From assembly GCA_038522735.1 (NCBI GenBank), contig JBCBJX010000021.1:1-37238 (forward strand): DNA of 37,238 nucleotides. Direction: 5' to 3'. Shown one piece after another: positions 6,248-14,448 of this stretch (position 1 is the first letter of the stretch; every line of letters starts with the position of its first letter). The notes beneath the pieces were generated by a model. It made no database searches, was not told the origin of the DNA, and was given only the letters and a program-made list of their open reading frames with translations. The stretch is from JBCBJX01 sp038522735 (GTDB lineage Bacteria; Pseudomonadota; Alphaproteobacteria; Caulobacterales; Parvularculaceae). A program made the translations under genes and the position numbers.

Positions 6248-8049
6248 TGGACGATTACACCCGGTCGCATAACGACCTCATCGGCAAGTTCCGCAATTCT
6301 GAGCAATCGGCTCAGCACGCGCGCAAGCTGGCGACCCGCGACCGTCGGTACTACGACAACTACAACGACGACCAGTGGACGACGCACGAGAGGGAAGAGC
6401 TCCAGAAGCGCAAGCAGCAGATCGTCACGTCGAACCACGTCAAGCGGAAGGTCGATTTCCTCAAAGGCTACGAGCAGCAGACGCGCTCCGATCCGAAGGC
6501 TCTGCCCCGCCGCCCCGACATGGAGAAGGGCGCCGAGGTCACGACGCAGGCGCTCGTCTATCTCGACGACAACATCCAGCTCGACCAGGTCTTCTCCGAC
6601 GGCTTCGACCAGATCGCGATTGAGGGGATTGAAGCGGTCGAGTGCCGTATCGAGGACGGTGAAGTCTGCGTCGAGAGCATTGACTATGACAGCCTGTTCT
6701 GGGATCCGCGCAGCCGCAAGCGTGATTTCTCCGATGCGCGCTATCTCGGCTACTCGCAGTGGATGGACCTCGACACCGCCCGGTCGCTTTACCCGGATGC
6801 GGATGAGGCGGTCTTCACAGCGTCGCACAGCGATATGGGCGAGGGGCATAACGAAGCCCACGCGGACCGTCCGTGGAACAACATGTACGACGCCCAGCGC
6901 CAGCGCGTTCGGGTTCTGGTGTTCTACTGCAAGAACCCTAGCGGGGATTGGTCTCTGCATCACGCGACGACCGGCGGCGTGCTGTTCGAGGGGCCGAGCC
7001 CGTATCTCGACGACAAGGGCGTCCCGACGTGCGGGATTATCGCCCAGTCGCTCTACGTGAACTGGGACAACAACCGCTTCGGCGCGGTGCGGGACATGAT
7101 CTCGCTGCAGGACGAGCGCAACCGCATGCGTTCGCGGCAGATGCACCTGTTGTCCGATCGCAGATCGTGGGGCGTCAAAGGGTTTGCCAACGACGAAAAC
7201 GAGTTCAAGGCGAACGCGGCGCGTGCTGACGGCCATATGGAGGTCAACACGGCGCGCGGCGTCGGGTGGGATTTCGTCGAATCGAGTACGGAGTTCGCCG
7301 GCCTCAATCTCATGCTGCAGACCAACGGCGCCGAGCTTGGGGAGGAGGGACCAAGCTCCGGGTTGAGGGGCCGCGGCGTTGAGCAGCAATCGGGCCGCGC
7401 GATCCTTGCTCAGCAGCAGGCCGGCATTACGCAGGAAAATCTGCTTTATGACAGCCACAACAACTTCAAGCGCCGCGTCTATCGTCGGTGCTGGGAGCTT
7501 ATCAAGCAGTTCTGGACCGAGCAGCGGTTCATTCGCATCCTCGAAGGCGACCAGCAGAAGGTCGAGTTCAAAGAGGTCAACGTCCCACTGACGGACGCCT
7601 ACGGCTTTCCGGTCATCAATCCGCGCACGGGCGAGCAGGCGATCTTCAACCGCTTGGCCGACGTGGACGTGGACATCAACATCGAGGTTGTTCCCGACAC
7701 GGCGTCGCTGCAGGCCGAGGAGTTTGAGAAGTTCTCGAACATGCTTCCGACGCTCATTCAGGCCCCGCCGCAATGGGCGCGTCTCGCCATCGTCCTCAGC
7801 GACATGCGCAACAAAGAGCAGGCGCTGCAGATTCTCGACGAGATGATGCAGGGCGCGACGCAGCCAAGCATCGAAGATCAGGTCCGCGTGCAGGAAGAGC
7901 AGCGAAAGGGCTTTGAGACCCAAGTCAGCGCCGCGAAGATGCAGGCCGAGACCGTCAAGACACAGATCGAAGCGGCGAAACTCTACGCCGAAGCACAGAA
8001 CCCTGAGCCTGTCGCTCAGTACGCCGCCGCCGGGCCTAACGGGCGTTAA
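6247..8049 (+). CDS. P22-like portal protein
   Basis: 600 residues from ATG 6247. The N-terminus (about 10-75: RDRRYYDNYNDDQWT, then QIVTSNHVKRKVDFLKGYEQ) and the WDPRSRKRDFSDARYLGYSQW block (about 155-180) are typical of P22-type portals, as are length and the C-terminal helical/coiled part rich in Gln/Ala/Glu (barrel-like). The portal forms the ring at the capsid vertex through which DNA passes and to which the short tail attaches. It is followed by scaffold and coat, the usual order. A degenerate tandem repeat straddles its stop codon. Confidence 0.93.
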   Translation: MDDYTRSHNDLIGKFRNSEQSAQHARKLATRDRRYYDNYNDDQWTTHEREELQKRKQQIVTSNHVKRKVDFLKGYEQQTRSDPKALPRRPDMEKGAEVTTQALVYLDDNIQLDQVFSDGFDQIAIEGIEAVECRIEDGEVCVESIDYDSLFWDPRSRKRDFSDARYLGYSQWMDLDTARSLYPDADEAVFTASHSDMGEGHNEAHADRPWNNMYDAQRQRVRVLVFYCKNPSGDWSLHHATTGGVLFEGPSPYLDDKGVPTCGIIAQSLYVNWDNNRFGAVRDMISLQDERNRMRSRQMHLLSDRRSWGVKGFANDENEFKANAARADGHMEVNTARGVGWDFVESSTEFAGLNLMLQTNGAELGEEGPSSGLRGRGVEQQSGRAILAQQQAGITQENLLYDSHNNFKRRVYRRCWELIKQFWTEQRFIRILEGDQQKVEFKEVNVPLTDAYGFPVINPRTGEQAIFNRLADVDVDINIEVVPDTASLQAEEFEKFSNMLPTLIQAPPQWARLAIVLSDMRNKEQALQILDEMMQGATQPSIEDQVRVQEEQRKGFETQVSAAKMQAETVKTQIEAAKLYAEAQNPEPVAQYAAAGPNGR

Positions 8050-8080
8050 ACCTCCGCCGCCGGGATACGGGCGTTAAACC
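8024..8080 (+). repeat. Degenerate tandem repeat over the portal stop
   Basis: A 29-base unit (8024-8052) is followed by a 27-base near copy (8054-8080). Both begin CCGCCGCCGGG and end CGGGCGTTAAACC; they differ only by the short middle part. The first copy supplies the last portal codons and its TAA; the second is non-coding just before the scaffold ribosome site (AAGGAAAA). It looks like a small slippage duplication. Confidence 0.7.
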
Positions 8081-8091
8081 AAGGAAAACCC

Positions 8092-8898
8092 ATGACTATC
8101 GAAACCCAAGACGGCGCCGATGAGGCGTTGTTCGGGGACGGCGTTGTTGCGCCCGAACCGGCAGAACAACCGGCCACGGACGAGCCAAAAGAGTCCGCAC
8201 CCGCAGAGGCGACGCCAGACGCGGAGCAAGTTTCACCGGCCGAAGAACCGGCCGAGGAGGGCGGCGAGCCCTCATCCGAACCGCCCGAAGAGCCCGTCCA
8301 AGACGCGCGACATGAGCCGGCCGTTCCGTGGGAGCGGTTCGATCAGGTCAACCAGCGCTACGGCGAGCTCAAGGGCAAGTTTGAACAGTTGGAGCGCGCG
8401 CTCGCTGAGAGACAGCAGCCGGCCCAACAAGCCCCGCAACCGCCCGATCCGATCGACGATCCACAGGGCTACCAGGCTTACCAAGACAATCTCTACCAGA
8501 TGGCCGAGCGTCGTATCACGCAGGACATCTCCAAACGGTTCGCCCAGCAAAGCGCTGGCGACGAGTTCGGTGAGATTGAGAAGTGGGCGCTCGACAAAAA
8601 CGCCAGCGACCCGGCGTTCCGAGCGGCCATGGACCACTCACGCGACCCGTGGGGCGATGCAGTCACGATGTATCGCAGGGAGCAGATCGCCAATCAGGTG
8701 ACCCCGGACGACTTCGCGGCGTTCCAGAAATGGAAAGCGTCGCAAGGTCAGGCCGCCGCGCCGGCACAGGCGCAACAACCAGCGGCCCAGCCCGCACCGG
8801 CTCCGAAAATTCCTCCGTCTCCGCTCAATAAGGGCGGCACGTCAAGGAAGGACCCGGAGCTGACGCAAGCCCAAGTGGACGAACAGCTCTTCGGGTGA
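8092..8898 (+). CDS. Scaffolding protein
   Basis: 268 residues from ATG 8092, with AAGGAAAA upstream. The N-terminal 75 residues are Pro/Glu/Ala-rich and acidic; residues 80-110 form a charged coiled coil (FDQVNQRYGELKGKFEQLER); then follow Gln/Pro-rich and helical parts, and a C-terminal DEQLFG tail. This disordered-acidic plus coiled-coil composition, and the place between portal and coat, identify the scaffold that directs prohead assembly and leaves before or during packaging. Assignment is by composition and synteny rather than a strong family signature. Confidence 0.85.
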   Translation: MTIETQDGADEALFGDGVVAPEPAEQPATDEPKESAPAEATPDAEQVSPAEEPAEEGGEPSSEPPEEPVQDARHEPAVPWERFDQVNQRYGELKGKFEQLERALAERQQPAQQAPQPPDPIDDPQGYQAYQDNLYQMAERRITQDISKRFAQQSAGDEFGEIEKWALDKNASDPAFRAAMDHSRDPWGDAVTMYRREQIANQVTPDDFAAFQKWKASQGQAAAPAQAQQPAAQPAPAPKIPPSPLNKGGTSRKDPELTQAQVDEQLFG

Positions 8899-8926
8899 AC
8901 GCGGGGTCTTATAGGAGACCCTGATC

Positions 8927-10057
8927 GTGGCAGAGACCACCAGCAACTTCGCCGATCTCCAGAAATACGAGCCCGGCTACTACTTCGAGTACGTGCGCGA
9001 TTCCGGACTGAAAGAGTTCATGTCCGCGTCGCCCATGTCCATCATCAACGTCAAAACCCAGACGCAGTCTGGCGGGAAGCTCATCAACATCCCGCTCATC
9101 TCGGCGTCGAACCGTCGTCAGACGGGTACTCGCGACCTTGTCGGCCGGGAAATCGAAGTCCGCAACCAAGACGTTGCGGCGTTCCCGTACTACCAACGCG
9201 AAGCGACCGTCGTGGACCAGTTGCAGCAGCACCTGTCCTACGTTGATCTCTACAAGGCGCAAAAAGACGTTCTGAAGTATTCCGACATCGACCAGATGCG
9301 CGGCAACTTCATCCACGCCCTCGGCGCGATCGCCAACGACCAGACCGTCCTTGACTACGAGGACGCTCACTCGCAGCAGGTCTCCCTGTTCGAGCCGACG
9401 GATACGGCCAATCTTCTGACCACGGCCCGTCAAAACGCCTGGGCGGCGGCGAACGAGTACCGCATCCTCGCCGGCGGCGCGGAGAGCAACTACTCGGCGA
9501 CGTACTCGACGCTTATCGGCAATGTCGATGCGGCGGCTGAGGCCATGTCTCGCGACTTCGTCAAGGTCGCCAAGGTCATGGCGAAGCGTCGTCTTCGCAC
9601 CGGCTTCGGCGACAGTGTGGACATCCCGTCTATCCGTCCGATCCGCGTGACGGGCGGCCAAGAGTTCTTCGTGATGTTCCACGATCAGCTTTCCTTCAAA
9701 GCGCTGAAGGATGATCTGGAAACCACGAACCTCGACGGTCGGGCTCGCGATCATCGCTCGAACCCCGTCTTCCAGGACGGCGAGTTGATCTACGACGGCG
9801 TCGCGCACATCGAGATCCCAGAAATCCCGGCGATTTCGTCCACGGTCGGAACGTCGTTCCTGTGCGGTGCGCAGGCGATGGCTTACGCCCGCGGTTCCAA
9901 CCAGCGCTTCACCCAACGGGATGAGACCGACTACGGATTCAAGAAGGGCATCGGCACGCAAAGCCATTACTCCATTGAGAAGATGAAGTATGCGCCGCGC
10001 GGGACGACCGCTCCGATGGATCACGGCGTCCTCACCTGCTTCACCTACACCGGCTAA
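8927..10057 (+). CDS. Major capsid (coat) protein, N4-gp56/DUF4043-like
   Basis: 376 residues from GTG 8927 with AGGAG about 10 bases upstream. Features: KTQTQSGGKLINIPLISASN, then RRQTGTRDLVGREIEV (early beta region), a long spine-helix region (YVDLYKAQKDVLKYSDIDQM), and the C-terminal FLCGAQAMAYARG followed by DETDYGFKKGIGTQSHYSI, the typical 'gAqA ... D-x-G ... hYSI' end of N4-gp56/DUF4043 coat proteins. It forms the icosahedral shell. Flanked by scaffold and a small putative decoration protein. Confidence 0.9.
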   Translation: MAETTSNFADLQKYEPGYYFEYVRDSGLKEFMSASPMSIINVKTQTQSGGKLINIPLISASNRRQTGTRDLVGREIEVRNQDVAAFPYYQREATVVDQLQQHLSYVDLYKAQKDVLKYSDIDQMRGNFIHALGAIANDQTVLDYEDAHSQQVSLFEPTDTANLLTTARQNAWAAANEYRILAGGAESNYSATYSTLIGNVDAAAEAMSRDFVKVAKVMAKRRLRTGFGDSVDIPSIRPIRVTGGQEFFVMFHDQLSFKALKDDLETTNLDGRARDHRSNPVFQDGELIYDGVAHIEIPEIPAISSTVGTSFLCGAQAMAYARGSNQRFTQRDETDYGFKKGIGTQSHYSIEKMKYAPRGTTAPMDHGVLTCFTYTG

Positions 10058-10069
10058 GGAGAGACAGAC

Positions 10070-10486
10070 ATGGCTGGAGAACGCGCCCTTAGCCTGGGCT
10101 ATCCGTTCGCGCACTGCGTTGCGCGTTCCATCACGTTCACCGATGACGGCTCGACGCTCGACATCGGGGACATTCCGCCTTGCACGATCCAAGAGATCAA
10201 AATCGCAAAGACGGTCGATTTCGACGCTGGCACCAACAACCAGCTCGACATCGGCATCAAGTATTCGGACGGCACGACCGCCGACCCGGATGCGTTCGTC
10301 TCGAATGCTGATCTCTCTTCGTCCACGGCGCTTGGTCCGTTGACGGCGACGCTCGTCAATTCGGCGGCCTTCAAGGTCGGCGTTGACGCGACGATCACCT
10401 GCACGGTCGATCTCACCGGCACGGCCGCCACGGCCGGCGCGGCCGAGGTCTTCGTCTACTTCGTGCCGACCGAAACGGTCCGCTAA
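10070..10486 (+). CDS. Putative capsid decoration or head protein
   Basis: 138 residues from ATG 10070, with GGAGAGA upstream, 12 bases after the coat gene. The protein is beta-rich, acidic and Thr/Ala-rich (SITFTDDGSTLDIGDIPP, then NNQLDIGIKYSDGTTADPDA, then ATITCTVDLTGTA), with no membrane or enzymatic motif. Small beta proteins directly after the coat gene are often head decoration or stabilising proteins. I do not recognise the exact family; the role is inferred from place and composition. Confidence 0.65.
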   Translation: MAGERALSLGYPFAHCVARSITFTDDGSTLDIGDIPPCTIQEIKIAKTVDFDAGTNNQLDIGIKYSDGTTADPDAFVSNADLSSSTALGPLTATLVNSAAFKVGVDATITCTVDLTGTAATAGAAEVFVYFVPTETVR

Positions 10487-10505
10487 CAAAGGATCGGCCT
10501 AAGTT

Positions 10506-10850
10506 ATGGCTAAGACGCAGGCCGATCTTCAAACCAAGGTCGCGCGGCTCGTCCGCCTTCAGATGCAGAACGCTGCACTGAGCGCGGACAACGCCGCGCG
10601 GCTGACGGAATACATCGAGACGGCGCAGCAAGAGCTGGAAGAGCTGGAGCTGGCCTATTGGTCCCTCACGGCGATCCCGGAGCATGTGTTTGACCCGTTT
10701 GCCCGTTATGTGGCTTCGCTTGCGCAGGCCGAGTTTCCGGCCGTGGTTCGCGCGGGCCAAGGCTACAATCCGGAAGCAGAATTGATGCGCATTAGGCGGA
10801 TCGTAGCCGTTCCGTGGAATGGCGGGCCGACCCGCGAGGATCGGTTCTAG
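10506..10850 (+). CDS. P22 gp4-like head completion/tail accessory protein
   Basis: 114 residues from ATG 10506. It is helical: QADLQTKVARLVRLQMQNAA, then ARLTEYIETAQQELEELELA, then WSLTAIPEHVFDPFARYVAS. The 'Y-I-x-x-A-x-x-E-L ... AIP-x-x-x-x-x-P-x-x-x-Y-x-A' layout is that of gp4-type connectors that bind under the portal and close the packaged head. It lies directly before the gp10-like gene, as in P22-like phages, and its TAG overlaps the next GTG. Confidence 0.75.
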   Translation: MAKTQADLQTKVARLVRLQMQNAALSADNAARLTEYIETAQQELEELELAYWSLTAIPEHVFDPFARYVASLAQAEFPAVVRAGQGYNPEAELMRIRRIVAVPWNGGPTREDRF

Positions 10851-12265
10851 TGGACGTCCGGTTCGGGCTTGATAGCTACGAGCTTAACGAATACGGCCTC
10901 CCCCCTGTGGAGCTGGTCAACTGGTACGCGCTCCCGGCGCCGGATCGTCCTGACAAGGGCGCGCGGTTGGTTCCGGTCGAGGGCGTCGAGAATGCGATTA
11001 CGCGACCGAGTGGTTTCCGAGGGCGAGGCTGCGCCTCGTTTCAAAACATATTTACCGGTGTGATCGCCGTTGAGACGGCTCAGGTACTGCTGTTCCCGCC
11101 GAGCACGGGTAACACGCTAGGATCTCCCGCGACGCTTGGTTCGCTGGGCGGAACAACCGGAGAGGTGGACTTTGCGGCGTCGTTCACGGAAGTCGTTGTT
11201 TGCGGCTCCGGGCACGCTACTGCGTTTGCGGCGGGGCCGACGGCGACTGCGGTGACGCTTCCGTCCGGCGTTCCCCAAGCTGCTGCAGAGATCAACCAGC
11301 GGCATCTTTACGTGCAGGCTGGGACGTCGGTCATCTGGTACAGCGACGTTGCAGACGCGACGACAATCGGCGGGTCGTCGTTCTTCACGGTTGAACAGGA
11401 ACCGCAGGACGTCACGACGCTCCTAGAATACAACGGCGTCGTCTATGCGTTCGGCGTCACCAAGATCACGCCCTACGTCGCCACAACCAGCGTCACCACC
11501 CCATTCGTCGCTCGCCAAGGCGCTGAAATTCGAATGGGGATCATAGGCCGATCGGCCAAGACGATCATCAACGATGATATTTTCTTCGTTCGGACCGATG
11601 GCGCTGTGTGTCGGATGCGGGCCGGCGGCTACCCAGAAGTCGTATCGACCGAGGCGATCCAGAGGCTGATTTCGAGCGACGCGGACAGCGACGACGTAGT
11701 CCTGAGCGGCTTTTCGTTCGGCCAGCGCACGGTGCTGCAGGTCCACATTCCGAACACGGGGGACTATTTCTACGACGCCTCGCTTGGTCTGTGGCATCGC
11801 AGGAAGGCGCTGACGTCGGAGTTCTGGCGCTATCGGTTCTACACCCAGTTCGACGGGCTCGTTTACTGTCAGAACGCGGTCGATCTGACGCCTCATCTCG
11901 GTTATCTGTCGAACGAAACGTTTACGGATCGCGGCGACACGTTGCGGCGAGAGGCGACGGCCATCGTTCCGATTATGGACGACGAGGCTGTGGACATGCT
12001 CGTTTTAGAGGGTCAGTCCGGCGTCGGCTTGCCTGGCGCGGTGCAGGGCTCCGAGCCTTTGGCGATGCTGCGGGTCGCTCGCGACGGTCGCACGTTCGAG
12101 GATGAGCTGACGACCAGTCTCGGCTTGACTGGTGAGTACAACTGGCGACCGACTTTTGGTCCGCTAGGGTACTTCAAGCCGCCTGTCGCGGTACTGAAAA
12201 TCGCCCTCTCTGACCCGATCGGTTACACGGTGACCGGCGCAACGATCAATCCTGACTATGTCTGA
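10850..12265 (+). CDS. P22 gp10-like packaged-DNA stabilisation protein
   Basis: 471 residues from GTG 10850, which overlaps the preceding TAG; the frame is open further left but the coupled GTG is the natural start. Beta-propeller-like repeats run through the protein, for example QRHLYVQAGTSVIWYSDVAD, FTVEQEPQDVTTLLEYNGVV and GDYFYDASLGLWHRRKAL, matching the layout of P22 gp10 (also about 470 residues). gp10 hexamers bind gp4 and form the tail hub that closes the head and carries needle and spikes. Context (gp4-like gene before, ejection proteins after) agrees. Confidence 0.85.
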   Translation: MDVRFGLDSYELNEYGLPPVELVNWYALPAPDRPDKGARLVPVEGVENAITRPSGFRGRGCASFQNIFTGVIAVETAQVLLFPPSTGNTLGSPATLGSLGGTTGEVDFAASFTEVVVCGSGHATAFAAGPTATAVTLPSGVPQAAAEINQRHLYVQAGTSVIWYSDVADATTIGGSSFFTVEQEPQDVTTLLEYNGVVYAFGVTKITPYVATTSVTTPFVARQGAEIRMGIIGRSAKTIINDDIFFVRTDGAVCRMRAGGYPEVVSTEAIQRLISSDADSDDVVLSGFSFGQRTVLQVHIPNTGDYFYDASLGLWHRRKALTSEFWRYRFYTQFDGLVYCQNAVDLTPHLGYLSNETFTDRGDTLRREATAIVPIMDDEAVDMLVLEGQSGVGLPGAVQGSEPLAMLRVARDGRTFEDELTTSLGLTGEYNWRPTFGPLGYFKPPVAVLKIALSDPIGYTVTGATINPDYV

Positions 12266-12596
12266 GGATCTGTTCATTCCTGACATTGCGCAGGAAGTGC
12301 TCGTGACGCAGCCGAACGGCGTGAAGGTCTACACGGAGATTTGGCGCCGCTATTACGAGGCGATCAACGATGCGGTTGAGAAGCTGATCGCTGATCTGGC
12401 AACGGCGACGACCAAGCTCGCGACCATAGAGACCAACGCCGACGTGACGGACGCGGCGAACGTTGATGCGGCCGGCGCAGTGATGTGGTCGGATATCACG
12501 GCTGCGGCGTCTGGAACCGCGACAGCGACGCATACGATCGACATTACGCTCGACAGCGGGGACGTGCTTCGCGTCAACGGGCGGCTTAATCCGTGA
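12258..12596 (+). CDS. Small tail or needle-region protein
   Basis: 112 residues from ATG 12258, overlapping the gp10-like gene by 8 bases. The N-terminal half is helical (VYTEIWRRYYEAINDAVEKL, then ATATTKLATIETNADVTDAA, a short coiled coil), the C-terminal half is beta and Thr/Ala-rich (ATATHTIDITLDSGDVLRVN). A helix-then-beta layout and a place after gp10 would suit a tail needle or plug-like protein, but it is much shorter than P22 gp26. Function inferred from context only. Confidence 0.6.
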   Translation: MSEDLFIPDIAQEVLVTQPNGVKVYTEIWRRYYEAINDAVEKLIADLATATTKLATIETNADVTDAANVDAAGAVMWSDITAAASGTATATHTIDITLDSGDVLRVNGRLNP

Positions 12597-13006
12597 TTGT
12601 TCCGACCGAGCCGTGGATGGCTAAGGTCGTGGCGGACAATCTGAGGCGCAAGGACAAGCGCCTGATGAAGAGTTGGTGCACGTCCGAGCCGGACGTGCTG
12701 GCCTACATGGCGATGACGGAGAGCCTTCTGTCATGGGTTGTCATGGACCCGGACATGAACCCAGTCGGCGCTCTTGGCGCGGACTATGACGACAAGCCGA
12801 GCGGAATGGGTCTTTGCTGGATGTATTCCACCAAAGACATCGGAAAGGCGCGCTGGAGCCTGGCGCGCGGCGTGCGTGGCCTTGTGGACGTCTCGCGCCT
12901 GCATTGGCCGGCGCTTCGATTGATGCCCGAACCTTGGGACGAAAAGCAGCGGCGATTTCTGAAGTTTGTCGGCTTTGAAGAGCGACACGGAGAATTGATA
13001 GCATGA
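12593..13006 (+). CDS. GNAT-fold-like phage protein (T7 gp13-like)
   Basis: 137 residues from GTG 12593 (GTGA overlap). The sequence starts IVPTEPWMAKVVADNLRRKD and has MTESLLSWVVMD, GMGLCWMYSTKDI, ARWSLARGVRGLVDVS and a C-terminal RRFLKFVGFEERHGEL. The last part ('F-L-x-x-x-GF') is typical of the GNAT acyltransferase end, and the layout resembles phage GNAT-like proteins such as T7 gp13 found among internal virion genes. It precedes the ejection proteins here. Whether it binds acetyl-CoA is not clear; no clean acetyl-CoA loop is seen. Confidence 0.65.
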   Translation: MIVPTEPWMAKVVADNLRRKDKRLMKSWCTSEPDVLAYMAMTESLLSWVVMDPDMNPVGALGADYDDKPSGMGLCWMYSTKDIGKARWSLARGVRGLVDVSRLHWPALRLMPEPWDEKQRRFLKFVGFEERHGELIA

Positions 13007-13626
13007 GCGGCGGCGGACAACAGCGCGACGACATCGCCTACGGAAGAAGCCGGTCGGAGAAGCTGACGCGCGAAGGCTTGGGGATGTACGACCCTTACGT
13101 AAGCCAAGGCCTGCAGGCGAACGCGCTTCTCGGATCTGCGTTCGGTCTCAATCGGAACCCACAGGCGGCTCAAATGGGACCGGGCGCGATGGGCGCCAGC
13201 GATGCGATGCGCACAGGCGACATCAACCGAACGCAGGCCTACGCAGCGCCGCAGAGCGGTTCAGCGAATGATGCTTATGCGGCGTTTCAAGCGTCTCCGT
13301 TCTATCAGGGCGGCGCTCTGGCGTTCAACGAAGACCGAAACGCCGTGGATCAGGCGTTCTCCAATATGGGCGGGCTTTATTCCGGCGGCCGATTGGAGGC
13401 GGTCGAAGACGTCCGCAACCGGAACTTCCAGAACTCATTCAACCAGTTCCTCGGCGGCGTGCAGGGGCTCAGCAATCAGGGCTTTGCGACGACCGACGCG
13501 CGCGCTCAGTTGCTCAACGCTCAGGCGAACCGCGAGATCGGCGCCGCGGGTCAGACCGCGAGCACGCGACAGGGCGTTCTCGGAACCGCGCAGCAGGCGG
13601 CAGGGCTCGCCAATCAGTTTGGATAA
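13003..13626 (+). CDS. DNA-ejection (internal virion) protein
   Basis: 207 residues from ATG 13003 (ATGA overlap). Composition is Gly/Ala/Gln/Asn-rich with little order, and contains NEDRNAVDQAFSNMGGLYSG, then GGRLEAVEDVRNRNFQNSF and an Ala/Gln-rich helical end. Such Gly/Gln-rich proteins directly upstream of long helical proteins are typical of the ejected pilot proteins of podophages (as P22 gp7). They leave the head with the DNA and help it cross the envelope. Assignment is by composition and order. Confidence 0.7.
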   Translation: MSGGGQQRDDIAYGRSRSEKLTREGLGMYDPYVSQGLQANALLGSAFGLNRNPQAAQMGPGAMGASDAMRTGDINRTQAYAAPQSGSANDAYAAFQASPFYQGGALAFNEDRNAVDQAFSNMGGLYSGGRLEAVEDVRNRNFQNSFNQFLGGVQGLSNQGFATTDARAQLLNAQANREIGAAGQTASTRQGVLGTAQQAAGLANQFG

Positions 13627-13629
13627 GAC

Positions 13630-14448
13630 ATGAGCTTTCTCGGGTCTCTCTTCGGCGGGCAGCCGTCTCCTGGCGACATCCGCGATATGCAGCGCACAGA
13701 CCAGATGCGCGCCTTGTTGGGCACCAACCCCGTTCAAGGCATGTCGATTGCGCGGATGCAGCCGGGGCAGGTGGAGGCGCTGCAGGAGCGTCGCGACCAG
13801 CGCCCGCTGCGCGACGCTATGGCTCAGGAGCAGCTTGCGGGGGCGCGTCAGAGCCGCCGTCTGCAGCAAGAGCAGTTTGATGAGGGTCGCCGGCAGTTCG
13901 ACCAGACGATGAACCTGCGCGACGCTGAGATGCGAGCGAAGGCCGCCGGCAAGGCGCCGAACGCGCAGGAAACCGCAAACGCGACGTCCGCCGCACGCGC
14001 AAAGATACAACGGCAACTCAGAGCCTTGGAGCGGTTTGAAAAGCCGGCCGATGGACAGCCTACGCCAGAAGGCAATCTGTCTCAGGGCTTCGATTCCGCC
14101 TTCGGCTTCAAACTGCCAGGTTTTTTGGTTCGTTCCGGAACGGAGCGAAAGAACGCCGAGGCCCTTCTCAACGAAGTAACGGCCGGCCTGACGCTGGAAG
14201 AGGCGTCGAAGCTGAAGGGCGTTCTTTCGGACAAAGACATGCAGCTTTTGGAGCAGGCGGCGACGCGCCTTAACTCTCGCACCATCTCCGATGACGAGGC
14301 GCGCCTTGCATTGGCGGACGTTCAGCAGACCTTTCAAGAGGCGTTGGCCCGTATCGACGGCGGCGCGACGGTGACGCCGCAGACGATGAGCGACGAAGAG
14401 ATTTTGCGCGCCCTACAGGAGCGGGGAGTTCCGGTTGGAAGACGATGA
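13630..14448 (+). CDS. Second ejection-type virion protein
   Basis: 272 residues from ATG 13630, three bases after the previous stop. Starts MSFLGSLFGGQPSPGDIRD, then a long Gln/Arg/Glu-rich coiled coil (about 45-105: RRLQQEQFDEGRRQFDQTMN), a middle globular part (GFKLPGFLVRSGTERKNAEA) and a helical end. This fits the middle member of a three-gene ejection set (P22 gp7/gp20/gp16 style). It overlaps the next gene by 14 bases. No catalytic motif is seen. Confidence 0.7.
   Translation: MSFLGSLFGGQPSPGDIRDMQRTDQMRALLGTNPVQGMSIARMQPGQVEALQERRDQRPLRDAMAQEQLAGARQSRRLQQEQFDEGRRQFDQTMNLRDAEMRAKAAGKAPNAQETANATSAARAKIQRQLRALERFEKPADGQPTPEGNLSQGFDSAFGFKLPGFLVRSGTERKNAEALLNEVTAGLTLEEASKLKGVLSDKDMQLLEQAATRLNSRTISDDEARLALADVQQTFQEALARIDGGATVTPQTMSDEEILRALQERGVPVGRR

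Noticed and set aside
6205..7923. 572-codon open frame opposite the portal gene
   Set aside because: Shadow frame of GC-rich coding DNA; Arg/Val/Leu/Asp-biased, no ribosome site, and the portal on the other strand is unmistakable.
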